A DNA stretch of 64,000 nt, taken from assembly GCF_022808935.1 (NCBI RefSeq), contig NZ_JAKZFR010000003.1:62001-126000 (forward strand). Direction: 5' to 3'. Shown piece by piece: positions 36,889 to 45,113 of the stretch (positions within the stretch are counted from its first letter, which is position 1; the number at the start of each line of letters is the position of its first letter). This stretch comes from Geothrix sp. SG200. Lineage in GTDB: Bacteria; Acidobacteriota; Holophagae; Holophagales; Holophagaceae. The position numbers and the translations under genes were made by a program. The notes below the pieces were generated by a model. That model was not told the DNA's origin, searched no databases, and saw only the letters and a list, made by a program, of their open reading frames with translations.

Positions 36889-37710
36889 CTACTCGACGGT
36901 CACGGTCACCGTGCTCTTGCCGTCGTCCAGGCTGAAGAGTTCCGTGCCCTTGGGGGCGTTCAGGGCCTGGTCCATGAGCCGCTCCAGGTCCACCCCCTTC
37001 TTCTTGGCCTGGCGCAGCTGCTCGTCCGAGAGGTAGCCGCCCACGGCCCGGGCCAGTCCCACGGTCAGCCGCACGGTCAGGGCCTCGGGTTTGGCCCGCT
37101 CCTTCACGCGGATCACCAGGAACCGGCCCTGGGCGGGGCCCGCGGCTTGGGGTTGGACCCCCATGGCCAGCAGGGCGAGGCGGCAGGCCTCGGAGGAGGC
37201 GTCCACCCGGAGCCCGGCCTGGAGCACGGGCACGGCGCGGGCGTCCCGCCGCTTGGCCAGCTGGAGGGCGGCGGCGATGCGGACCTCCTCGCGGTCATCG
37301 GACAGGGCGCCGGCCAGGCCGGCCTGGGCCGCGGGGCTGTTCCACTGGCGGATGCCCCAGCAGCGCACGCGGTTCAGCCGGGCTTCCTTGCCCAGCATCC
37401 GCTGGTCGGGGTGCTTCGCCAGGAACTCGGTGTAGGCCTCGGCGGCTTCGTCCCACCGCTGGTCCTGCTCCAGGCTGGAGGCCAGCCAGTAGCGGGCGTC
37501 CGGCACGCGGGAGGAGCGGGGGAACTCGCGGATGAGCGAGCGGTAGGCCTGGGCCGCCTCGTACCATCGCTGGGCGTAGCGGAGGTCGCGGCCCTGCCGG
37601 AACAGGGCGTCCGCGGGGCTCTCCGGGCCCGCCAGGGTGAGGGGGACGGCGGGCTCCGGGGCGGCGGGCGCGATCAGCGCCGGCACGGCCACGAGGAGGG
37701 AGAAGGTCAT
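36889..37710 (-). CDS. Exported TPR protein, YbgF/BamD-like repeats
   Basis: The 273-residue protein has a hydrophobic N-terminus and TPR-type repeats (LFRQGRDLRYAQRWYEAAQAYRSLIREFP, YWLASSLEQDQRWDEAAEAYTEFLAKHP) like those of cell-envelope assembly proteins. A HEAT-like part follows (AALQLAKRRDARAVPVLQAGL), with a C-terminal region of unknown type. Its ATG overlaps the stop of the anti-sigma-like gene (ATGA), placing it in the ECF sigma operon. Confidence 0.78.
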   Translation of the reverse strand: MTFSLLVAVPALIAPAAPEPAVPLTLAGPESPADALFRQGRDLRYAQRWYEAAQAYRSLIREFPRSSRVPDARYWLASSLEQDQRWDEAAEAYTEFLAKHPDQRMLGKEARLNRVRCWGIRQWNSPAAQAGLAGALSDDREEVRIAAALQLAKRRDARAVPVLQAGLRVDASSEACRLALLAMGVQPQAAGPAQGRFLVIRVKERAKPEALTVRLTVGLARAVGGYLSDEQLRQAKKKGVDLERLMDQALNAPKGTELFSLDDGKSTVTVTVE

Positions 37711-38393
37711 GCGCCGTCTCCCCTCAGGCGCCGTTCCATGCGCTCGGACGCGCCCTCCAGATCGTGGGCCGCGGCCCACTGCCGGAGCTCACGGGCCCGC
37801 TCCGTGCTGAGGCAGTCGTCCTCGAAGGCGACCTCGGAGAGCCAGGCGTGCAGGTTGGCGCGGATGGCCTCGGCCTCCTGGATGGGCGCGCCCTGGGCGG
37901 CGAGCTGGTGGCTGGCCTCCAGCAGGGTCAGGGCCATCTCCCGCTCCTGGCGCCGGTCCTCCTCCCCCTTCTTGCACAGGGTCGGGTCCTGCTCGAAATC
38001 CTGGAGCAGGGTGGTGCTCTGCCGGAAGAAGGCGATCCAGGCGCGGTCCTGGGTGCGCTTGCGGGCCAGCTGCTCCAGTCGGGCCGTGTCCCGGGCCTGG
38101 GCGCGGAGGTTCTGGGTGTGCAGCACGGTGTAGGTGGCCGGGATCAGGGCCACCAGCAGGACGGCGGCGGCCGCCAGGGTCCAGGATCCGGTCCAGCGGA
38201 GGCGGGGAGGCGGGGCCAGGCTTTCGGCCAGGCCGGGGCCGTGGCTCTCCAGGGCGAGGTGGAGTTCCAGCAGCTCGGCCAGCTCGGCCTGCTGCGCCGG
38301 ATCGTCAGGCCAGAGCTCGGGCTGCTCGAGCAGCTCGAAGCGGCGGGCCTCTTCCTGAGGATCAAGGCGGTTGGGGTCGGGGGCGGCGGTCAT
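37707..38393 (-). CDS. Single-pass membrane protein, probable anti-sigma factor
   Basis: The 228-residue protein has a cytoplasmic N-terminus of about 70 residues, one membrane helix (LAAAAVLLVALIPATYTVL, near 72-92) and a helical outer part with many charged residues. It directly follows, and overlaps by ATGA, the ECF sigma gene, the usual place for a cognate anti-sigma factor. The zinc-type HxxxCxxC anti-sigma motif is absent. The assignment is by context and topology only. Confidence 0.6.
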   Translation of the reverse strand: MTAAPDPNRLDPQEEARRFELLEQPELWPDDPAQQAELAELLELHLALESHGPGLAESLAPPPRLRWTGSWTLAAAAVLLVALIPATYTVLHTQNLRAQARDTARLEQLARKRTQDRAWIAFFRQSTTLLQDFEQDPTLCKKGEEDRRQEREMALTLLEASHQLAAQGAPIQEAEAIRANLHAWLSEVAFEDDCLSTERARELRQWAAAHDLEGASERMERRLRGDGA

Positions 38394-38980
38394 GGCTGGG
38401 GTCCAAGGGTCTTGCGGAGCTTCTGGAGGCTTTGGAACAGGGTGGCTTTCACGGTGCCTTCGGCGCAGCCCAGGTCCTGGGCGATGCGTTTCACCGGGTG
38501 TTCGTGGACGTAGTAGGCGAGCACCATGGCCCGCTGGCGGGGGGTGAGGCCCTCCAGGGCCCCGCGGAGGGCCTGGATGCGCCGGCTTTGGTCCACGGAT
38601 TCCCAGGGTGATGTCTGCTGGGGATCCGGTGCGTCAAAGGTCTCGGGAGGGGGTACCTCTCTCCCCCGTCTACGGAGGTGGTCGGTCGCCGCATTAGCCG
38701 CCAGCGTAAAAAGCCAGGCAGCCACCGGGCGGCCTTCCTCGAATCGCTGACAATGCTGGAGACACTTGAGAAAAACCTCCTGGACCAGCTCCTGGACCAC
38801 CCCGGCCTCGCCCTGCAGGCGCCGGTGGAGGAAGGCGCAGAGGGGGCGCTCGAAGCGGGCCATGAGGTGGGCCAGGGCCTCCTCCCGGCCGGACTTGAGC
38901 TGGGCCATCCAGAACTCGGGGGACTCCGTCTCCGGCGAGAGGGGGCCGTCAACCGGCGGCTGGGGGAAGGCCGCGCTCAT
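38390..38980 (-). CDS. ECF-type RNA polymerase sigma factor
   Basis: The 196-residue protein has sigma region 2 (LCAFLHRRLQGEAGVVQELVQEVFLKCLQH...AWLFTLAANAATDHLRRR) and sigma region 4 (LEGLTPRQRAMVLAYYVHEHPVKRIAQDLG...EGTVKATLFQSLQKLRK). The ATG at 38980 overlaps the stop of the lipoprotein gene. The downstream membrane gene is probably its regulator. The promoters it recognises are not known; the operon itself is a likely target. Confidence 0.9.
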   Translation of the reverse strand: MSAAFPQPPVDGPLSPETESPEFWMAQLKSGREEALAHLMARFERPLCAFLHRRLQGEAGVVQELVQEVFLKCLQHCQRFEEGRPVAAWLFTLAANAATDHLRRRGREVPPPETFDAPDPQQTSPWESVDQSRRIQALRGALEGLTPRQRAMVLAYYVHEHPVKRIAQDLGCAEGTVKATLFQSLQKLRKTLGPQP

Positions 38981-40002
38981 GCCTTGGGGGCTCGGGCGGG
39001 GAGGGTGAAGGAGACCTCCGGTTGCCCCAGCTTCTCCATCACCAGCTTGAGCTGCTCGGGCGTCAGCGAGCAGCGCAGCCCCACGCGGCGCTGCTCCTGC
39101 AGGAGCTGGGGGGCGGCGCCGGGGGCCGCCTGCACGGCGTTGGCGGCGGCCACCAGCCGCTGGAGCCACGGCGTGACCTGGTTGATCCCCTCGGGCGTGC
39201 CCGCCAGGGCCAGCTCGAAGCGGATGGCCTGCTCTTTTCCGGCCGCATCCTTCGCGGCGGGCGGCGTGATGCTCCAGAAGAGGGCATTGACACCCTGGGG
39301 CAGGTCCTTCACGAGGGTCCCCTCCAGGTTGCGGCGCAGCCCGCCCAGCAGGGCCTCGGGCTGGAGGTAGCCCTGGAAGGGCGCCCGGGGGTTGATCCAC
39401 TCGGCGGCGAGGGCCGCGTCCTGCCGGGTGGCGAGGCTGTCCTTGGCCGCCATGCGCTGGAGGGCCTCCAGCGAGCCGATCCAGATCTGGCCCTTCTCGT
39501 CGCTGGCGGCCCGGATGTGGGCCTTGGCCCCGCCGGCCTCCAGATCGAGGATCACGTGGAGCGGCCAGTCCCGGCCCTGGAGGCGCAGGCTCCCCTCCTG
39601 GGGGAAGGATTCGGAGAGGGCCGCCACGAGCGAGGTCGGATCGGAGAACTGGTTCAGCTGGATGAGGACGTGCTCAAGACCTTTCTGGATGTTCGATTCG
39701 CCCTCTTGCGGCACACCGATGACATGGAAGGTCACCCGGCCCGTCTCCGTGCGCGGGTTGATGCGCGCCTTCTGGAGGAAGAGGTCGAGGGCGCGCTCCA
39801 CCGAGGGATCCCTGGAGATGAGGGATTGGACCTCCTTGTGGGTGAGCATCCAGGCCGCTTCGCCGGAGAAGGAGGCCACGCTGTCGGTCGGCGCTGACTG
39901 CACCCAGCCGGGAACGCGGGGCTTGGGACGGCAGGCCGTGGCGAAAGGCAGGCAGACCAGCGCCACCGCGGCGGGGATCAGAATGGCGGCGGGGCGGTGC
40001 AT
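38977..40002 (-). CDS. Lipoprotein of unknown function in the ECF sigma operon
   Basis: The 341-residue product has a lipoprotein signal ending in FATAC. The rest has alternating strands and helices with no domain that I recognise. Segments such as LVAALSESFPQEGSLRLQGRDWPLHVILDLEAGG suggest two similar halves. It starts the four-gene cluster lipoprotein, sigma factor, anti-sigma-like protein, TPR protein, all overlapping by four bases. It may be the envelope sensor or a target of the pathway, which is inference. Confidence 0.75.
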   Translation of the reverse strand: MHRPAAILIPAAVALVCLPFATACRPKPRVPGWVQSAPTDSVASFSGEAAWMLTHKEVQSLISRDPSVERALDLFLQKARINPRTETGRVTFHVIGVPQEGESNIQKGLEHVLIQLNQFSDPTSLVAALSESFPQEGSLRLQGRDWPLHVILDLEAGGAKAHIRAASDEKGQIWIGSLEALQRMAAKDSLATRQDAALAAEWINPRAPFQGYLQPEALLGGLRRNLEGTLVKDLPQGVNALFWSITPPAAKDAAGKEQAIRFELALAGTPEGINQVTPWLQRLVAAANAVQAAPGAAPQLLQEQRRVGLRCSLTPEQLKLVMEKLGQPEVSFTLPARAPKA

Positions 40003-40044
40003 GGGAGCTCCTGGATCTGGGTTACGGGCCGGTCCTGCCCCCGT

Positions 40045-41829
40045 TTACCCGAGGGTCCGCAGGGTCACGGGCAGGTGCGGGCTGCGGAGGAGCTGCTGCT
40101 GCTCGGCATCGGACAGCAGACCCCAGATGCGGGCCGAAGCCTCCCGGGGCGTCTTGGGGTTCAGCAGCAGCTCGGACATGATCGCGGCGTGGGCCATGAG
40201 CACCGGATGCCCGGCGATCTGCTCCAGCACGGCGCGAGGGGTCAGCTTGTTCCGGGCGAGGCGGAGGAGGATTCCGGGATCCAGCTGGCGGTCGGACACC
40301 ATGCGCCGGAGGGTCTCCTCGTCCTGGAGCACCTCCTGGGGCAGGTGGCGCATCAGCTCGCCGCCGGAGGTTCGGAGGGCGGTGATCCGGTCGGAGACGT
40401 CCATGGCCAGGTAGAGGGTGCGGAGGGTCTCCAGGGCCCGGCGCTTGACCTCCAGATGCTGGAGCCGCGGGTCCCGCAGGATCTCGATGGCGGGCTTGAG
40501 GCCGGGCAGGTTCGCGAGGAGGCGGAGGGCCGTGGCTTCCGTCAGGTGGGGATGGTGCACCAGGGTCTCCGCCACCAGCGGGTCCATCTGCCACCTGGCG
40601 TGCGCGGCCACCTGCTCGGCCCGGTCCCGGTCCAGGGTGGGCAGGGTGGAGGCGAGCATCCGCGGCGTGAGGGCCGGGTTGTCCAGGGACAGGCGGAACA
40701 CCTGGGGATCCGGATCCTTGAGCACTTGGATGAGCTGGTCCTCCTGCGTGGCCTGGGTGGCGAGGAACACCCGCTCCTCGAGGCTGGCCCAGCGGCCGTC
40801 CTCGCCGCGCTCGGGCAGGGCGGTGGACAGCCCCGACCGCTGGCGCAGGAGGCGGTCGTAGAAGTACTTCACCACCCGGAGCAGGTGCGGGGACTGCCGC
40901 TTGGCCCAGTAGGTGACGAACTGGTACTCGCCTTCCTCCAGCTGGGAGAAGAGGCTCACGATGCGGCGCAGGGAGGCGGGCTTCGAGGTGCCCCGCTCAA
41001 GGGTCGTCACGAGGAGGCGGGAGAGGGCCAGGCGTCGCGACAGTCCCGCGGGGCAGCCCGGAGCCTCCTGGATGCCCTCCCGCACGGGTTCCCGGAAGTA
41101 CCAGCGGGCTTCGGCGTACACCTCCTCGAAGAGCTCCGGCACGGCGCTCTGGCCCAGGGCCTGGAGGAGGAGCTCCTCCGAGATGAGCGGGTTCTGGAGG
41201 GCGGCGAGGCGGAGGTCCGCGTCCGGGTCCACGAGGAAGCCCACCAGCTCATCCGGCTGGGCGGTCTGCTGGGCCCGGGCGAGCCGATCCCCCTTGTTCG
41301 CCACAGGCGCGGGCGCGGGCGTGGCGGGGGCCTCCGGCAGGGCCGTGAGGGTCTCCCAATCGGGATCCTCCCCGGGCAGCGGAGGCAGCTCCTGGGTGGA
41401 GCCGGTGGCGGAGACGGACTTGGCGATCTGCTTCGCCAAGAGCTTGGCCACGGGCTTCAACTCGGGATTCAGCTGGGCGTAGAGCGCCTTCACCGCCTCG
41501 GAGCGGTCCTCCTTCTCGGCGGTGGGCGCCTGGTCCATCTCCCGCATTTGCCCGAAGAGAGAGACCACCATCTCCAGGTCGCGGCGGATGGCCTCGGGGG
41601 TGGCCTCGTTTTCCGCCAGCCCCAGGAGGATGGGCCAGTGGGCCAGCCAGTGGGGCGTGCGGGCCATGAGGGTCAGCAGGCGCGGCGAGTCCAGGGACCG
41701 GGCCAGGCCCTCCAGCATGAGGATCTGGCTTTCCGACGGCAGCTGCGGGCGCACCAGGGCCAGGTGGCGGAAGTGGATCCGTTCAGGTTCCGTTAGGCTG
41801 GCGAGGAACGCGCCTTTCGGTTCCGTCAC
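40045..41829 (-). CDS. Large helical-repeat protein (leucine-rich-variant/HEAT-like)
   Basis: The 594-residue cytoplasmic protein contains several diverged repeats of the form DPDADLRLAALQNPLISEEL, DPDPQVFRLSLDNPALTPRM and a related ARNKLTPRAVLEQIAGHPVL. The pattern resembles LRV or DUF2336-type superhelical repeats used for protein-protein contacts. There is a Pro/Ala hinge near residue 170. No catalytic motif is seen. A GTG start with GGAGG upstream is used. It lies 11 bases after the HisA-like gene. The function is unknown. Confidence 0.75.
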   Translation of the reverse strand: MTEPKGAFLASLTEPERIHFRHLALVRPQLPSESQILMLEGLARSLDSPRLLTLMARTPHWLAHWPILLGLAENEATPEAIRRDLEMVVSLFGQMREMDQAPTAEKEDRSEAVKALYAQLNPELKPVAKLLAKQIAKSVSATGSTQELPPLPGEDPDWETLTALPEAPATPAPAPVANKGDRLARAQQTAQPDELVGFLVDPDADLRLAALQNPLISEELLLQALGQSAVPELFEEVYAEARWYFREPVREGIQEAPGCPAGLSRRLALSRLLVTTLERGTSKPASLRRIVSLFSQLEEGEYQFVTYWAKRQSPHLLRVVKYFYDRLLRQRSGLSTALPERGEDGRWASLEERVFLATQATQEDQLIQVLKDPDPQVFRLSLDNPALTPRMLASTLPTLDRDRAEQVAAHARWQMDPLVAETLVHHPHLTEATALRLLANLPGLKPAIEILRDPRLQHLEVKRRALETLRTLYLAMDVSDRITALRTSGGELMRHLPQEVLQDEETLRRMVSDRQLDPGILLRLARNKLTPRAVLEQIAGHPVLMAHAAIMSELLLNPKTPREASARIWGLLSDAEQQQLLRSPHLPVTLRTLG

Positions 41830-41840
41830 GGGTCCTCCGG

Positions 41841-42557
41841 TCAGGCGCAGGCGGCTTGGAGGAGGGCCAGGAGTCCGGGATCTTCGCGGAAGAGGAGGGC
41901 GTCGACCAGGGCCCCCTTGAGGCCGAGGTGGGCGGGCGCGGCGTCCAGATGCCGGAGGGAGGTGATGCTGCCGCCCATGACCAGCGGCAGGCCGGTGGCG
42001 GTGGCCAGCGCCGTGGCGGTCTCGAAGTCGGGATCGGCGCCGGGCACCTCGGGGATGTCCACGAAGAGCAGCCGCTTGAAGCCGTAGGCCTTGGCGCGAA
42101 GGGCGAGGTCGAGGGCGCTGAGGTTGGCCGTGTCCACCCAGCCCGAGCGATGCACCCGCCCGCCCCGGGCGTCGATGGCCGCGGTGAGGAAGGGCTGGAA
42201 GCGGGCCATGAGCTGTTCCGACACGAGGGACGACTTGTGGAGGATCGTGCCCGCCACCAGCCAGACCGCGCCGTGATCGATGAAGAACTGGGCCTGGTCC
42301 GAGCTGCGGATGCCGCCGGCCACCTGGATGCAGACCTTCCGGCCCCGGGCATGGCAGCGCTCGAGGATCTGGGCGATGAGCTCGCGGTTGTTGCCCTTGC
42401 CCATGGCGGCATCCACGTCCACCAGCGCCATGCGCGTGGCGCCCTCGTCCAGCAGCCGGGCGGCGAGGTCCAGCGGAGCCTCCGCCGAAGGCTCGCCCTG
42501 CCCCGTGGTGGGGATGACGCGGCCATGCTGGAGGTTCAAGGTTGGGTAGATCTTCAA
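41841..42557 (-). CDS. HisA-family TIM-barrel protein with altered active site
   Basis: The 238-residue protein aligns with phosphoribosyl-formimino-AICAR isomerase (HisA) throughout, including the phosphate-binding GGIRS and GGSITS loops and the late AIDARGG aspartate (D129). However, the first catalytic aspartate (D8 in Thermotoga HisA) is asparagine here (N8, in PTLNLQHG), and the threonine of the TDI motif is valine (VDIPEV). It is not in a his operon. It may act on another sugar phosphate or have lost this isomerase activity. The start is TTG; no ATG fits. It follows rnc. Confidence 0.75.
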   Translation of the reverse strand: MKIYPTLNLQHGRVIPTTGQGEPSAEAPLDLAARLLDEGATRMALVDVDAAMGKGNNRELIAQILERCHARGRKVCIQVAGGIRSSDQAQFFIDHGAVWLVAGTILHKSSLVSEQLMARFQPFLTAAIDARGGRVHRSGWVDTANLSALDLALRAKAYGFKRLLFVDIPEVPGADPDFETATALATATGLPLVMGGSITSLRHLDAAPAHLGLKGALVDALLFREDPGLLALLQAACA

Positions 42558-42601
42558 GCGGACACCCCGGTAGACCGGTAGATGGGAGTGTAACGCAAGG
42601 G

Positions 42602-43309
42602 TTACGCCTGTGAGGATCCCGTCAGCAGATCCAGGAGGTGGCGGGCGGCATCACTCTCGGCCCGCTTCCGGGAGGATCCCCGGGCCTCGACGCTGCGGTC
42701 ACCCACGGCCACCCGCACGGTGAAGAGCGGGGCGTGGCCGGGACCGGATTGGGAGACCAGGGTGTAGGCGGGAGTGGGCAATCCTAGCCGGGCGGCAGTC
42801 TCCTGGAGCGAGGTCTTGGGATCCAGGCGGGACCACGCATCCGGATGGGCCTGGCGGATGGGCCCCAGGAATCGGCCTTCGGCCAGGGCCAAGGCGGCGG
42901 CGTGCCCGTCCCTCCCCGAAGCCTGGGCGTCCAGGTAGACCGCCGCCAGCAGGGCCTCCAGGGCGTCGGCCAGGGGCTTGGGCCCCATGGGGGGGGCCTT
43001 TCGGGGGTGCGCGGCGCTCAGGGCGCGATCCAGGCCCAGATCCAGCGCCCACCGGTGGAGCGAGTCCGTGCACACCAGCACGCCCCGGAACTTGCTCATG
43101 GGGCCTTCCTGCCAGTCCGGCCGCTCCCGGTGGAGGAGCAGCGCCACGGAGAAGTTCAGGAGGGCATCGCCCAGGAACTCCAGCCGCTGGTTGTCCCGGC
43201 CCCGGGCGGCGGAGGTGTGGGTCAGCGCCTCCTGGAGCAGCGCGGGATCCGCGAACCGGTAGCCCAGCGCGGCCTCCAGGGCGGCCCGTCCTTCGGCCTG
43301 CTTCGCCAT
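42602..43309 (-). CDS. rnc: Ribonuclease III
   Basis: The 235-residue enzyme cuts double-stranded RNA in rRNA processing and mRNA decay. The signature QRLEFLGDALLNFSVA and the second metal site KPLADALEALLAAVYLD are intact. A double-stranded RNA-binding domain ends the protein (DPKTSLQETAARLGLPTPAY to GSSRKRAESDAARHLLD). Its start is two bases after the stop of the Ser/Thr kinase gene, so the two are cotranscribed. The ATG MAKQAEGRAAL starts the homology. Confidence 0.94.
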   Translation of the reverse strand: MAKQAEGRAALEAALGYRFADPALLQEALTHTSAARGRDNQRLEFLGDALLNFSVALLLHRERPDWQEGPMSKFRGVLVCTDSLHRWALDLGLDRALSAAHPRKAPPMGPKPLADALEALLAAVYLDAQASGRDGHAAALALAEGRFLGPIRQAHPDAWSRLDPKTSLQETAARLGLPTPAYTLVSQSGPGHAPLFTVRVAVGDRSVEARGSSRKRAESDAARHLLDLLTGSSQA

Positions 43310-43311
43310 GG

Positions 43312-44988
43312 TCAGTCCGCCAGATCCGAAGGGAGCTTCCGGTTGAAGCGGGCCTGGTTGAGAACGGCCCGGAAGCGGACATTCCGGGCGGCCATCTGGC
43401 CGAGAATGCCCTGGCGCCGCGCCTCGCGCAGCTCCTGGACGAACTCGGCGTGGCGGCCCTGGTCGTAGAGCACCGTCGCCAGCCAGGCGTGCGCGTTGAT
43501 GTTGCCCGGGTCGGCCTTGATGGCCTGCCGGAACCCGTGGATGGCCTTGTCGGGCTGGCTGTCCGCCAGCTGGATGGCCTCGCTCATGGAGACGTTGCCG
43601 AGGTTCAGGCGCTCGTGGGTCTGCAGCTTGTCGAGCTTCTCGGGCTGGTAGAGCTCGGGCCGGTCGATGGACCGGGGTTCGGCCTGGGATTGGGGCCGGG
43701 ACTCGCTGGCCCTGGCATTGTCCGCGCTCGGCCCGGTGGGCGCCGGGTCCTGCCCGCGCGGCTGCGCCGGCGCGGGCTCGGCCATCTGGGAGGCGCGCGA
43801 AGAGGCAGGCTCGGGCTTCGCCCCCGCGACAGCCGGGATGCTGGTGGAGGGGGGCGCTCCGGCGGGCGAAGGAGGCGCCGCTTCCCGGGTTTCCACAGAG
43901 AGGACGGGGGCGGCGTTCCGATGGAGGGCCCACCAGCCCGCACCGCCAGCGCCTGCCAGAGCAAGGGCCGCGAGGCCGATCCAGAGGGCCGGTTTGCCTC
44001 CCGCAGGGCGGGCCGGCAGCTGGGCCGCGACCGGCGGGCGCAGGGCGGCCGGGGCCTGCGTCGTGGGCGCCGAAGAAGCGGACATTGAAACAGGTGCGGG
44101 TGGCGTCACCGGCGCGGTGGGGGAGGCGGCCTGGAGAAGGGCGGTCGCCTCCTCCAGCTGGCCCGTCCAGGAGGGATCCTTCGCGGCGCGCAGGGCCTTG
44201 GCGAGGTCCTCCGCCGTCTGGAACCGCGCATCCGGATCCTTCGCCAGGGATCGGTCCAGCACCGAGCGGATGGCGGGGCTGATGCCACGCAGCATCTCCA
44301 CCTCGAGGGGCTCGGGAGCCTCGTTGACGATCTTATAGAGGACCGTGGGCGTGGTGTCACCGGCGAAGGGCTTCCGTCCGCTCAGGCACTCGTAGAGCAT
44401 GACGCCCACGGCGAAGAGGTCGCTGCGCGGATCCGGCTTGCCGGTGCGGATGTACTCCGGCGCCATGTAGCTCACGGTGCCCATGACCATGCCCGTGGCC
44501 GTCATATCCGAGTTGCTGATCTTGGCCACGCCGAAGTCCATCACCTTGGCGTGGAGGCGGCGGCCGTCGCGCTGGACCCGCACGTTGGTGGGCTTGATGT
44601 CGCGGTGGACGATGTGCTGGCGGTGGGCGAAGCCCAGGCCGTCACAGACCTGCGCCAACACCTCCAGGGCCTCGGAGCGGGTGAGGGACTGGTCCCGCAG
44701 CAGCTCGTCCAGGTCGTGGCCCTTGACGAACTCCATGGCGATGTAGAGCACGCCCTGGTCCTCGCCGAACTCGTAGATGGTGACGAGGTTCGGGTGGTTC
44801 AGCACGCCGGCGGCGCGGGCTTCGCGGGCGAAGCGCTCCTTGGCCTCGCCGCCCTGTGCGGCCGAGGGGAGGATGGTCTTGATGGCCACCTCGCGGCCGA
44901 TGGAGGGGTCCACACCGAGGTAGACCTCGCCCATGGCGCCGTTGCCGAGAACGCGCTTGATCTCGAATTTCCCGAGCTTCTCGAACAT
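43312..44988 (-). CDS. Hanks-type Ser/Thr protein kinase with TPR-like C-terminus
   Basis: The 558-residue protein has an N-terminal kinase domain (about 5-265) with the GNGAMGEVYLG loop, VAIKTI lysine, catalytic HRDIKPTNV, DFGVAK metal site and APEYIRTG. A Pro/Ala linker, one membrane helix (ALWIGLAALALAGAGGAGWW) and an outer part with a TPR-like repeat (DKAIHGFRQAIKADPGNINAHAWLA) follow. It is a membrane sensor kinase of unknown signal. The FHA protein at 16.9 kb is a possible reader of its phosphorylation, but the two are far apart. GGGGGGACC precedes the ATG; the longer frame is not needed. Confidence 0.92.
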   Translation of the reverse strand: MFEKLGKFEIKRVLGNGAMGEVYLGVDPSIGREVAIKTILPSAAQGGEAKERFAREARAAGVLNHPNLVTIYEFGEDQGVLYIAMEFVKGHDLDELLRDQSLTRSEALEVLAQVCDGLGFAHRQHIVHRDIKPTNVRVQRDGRRLHAKVMDFGVAKISNSDMTATGMVMGTVSYMAPEYIRTGKPDPRSDLFAVGVMLYECLSGRKPFAGDTTPTVLYKIVNEAPEPLEVEMLRGISPAIRSVLDRSLAKDPDARFQTAEDLAKALRAAKDPSWTGQLEEATALLQAASPTAPVTPPAPVSMSASSAPTTQAPAALRPPVAAQLPARPAGGKPALWIGLAALALAGAGGAGWWALHRNAAPVLSVETREAAPPSPAGAPPSTSIPAVAGAKPEPASSRASQMAEPAPAQPRGQDPAPTGPSADNARASESRPQSQAEPRSIDRPELYQPEKLDKLQTHERLNLGNVSMSEAIQLADSQPDKAIHGFRQAIKADPGNINAHAWLATVLYDQGRHAEFVQELREARRQGILGQMAARNVRFRAVLNQARFNRKLPSDLAD

Positions 44989-45113
44989 GGGAAGGTCCCC
45001 CCGGATGGGATGAGGATGGAGGGACAGCATAGGTCCTGTCCCGCGCAGGTCCAAGGACTTGGGATAATTCGGCATCCGGAAACCCCGTTTGGACTGGCAT
45101 CCGGGCAGGGAAC

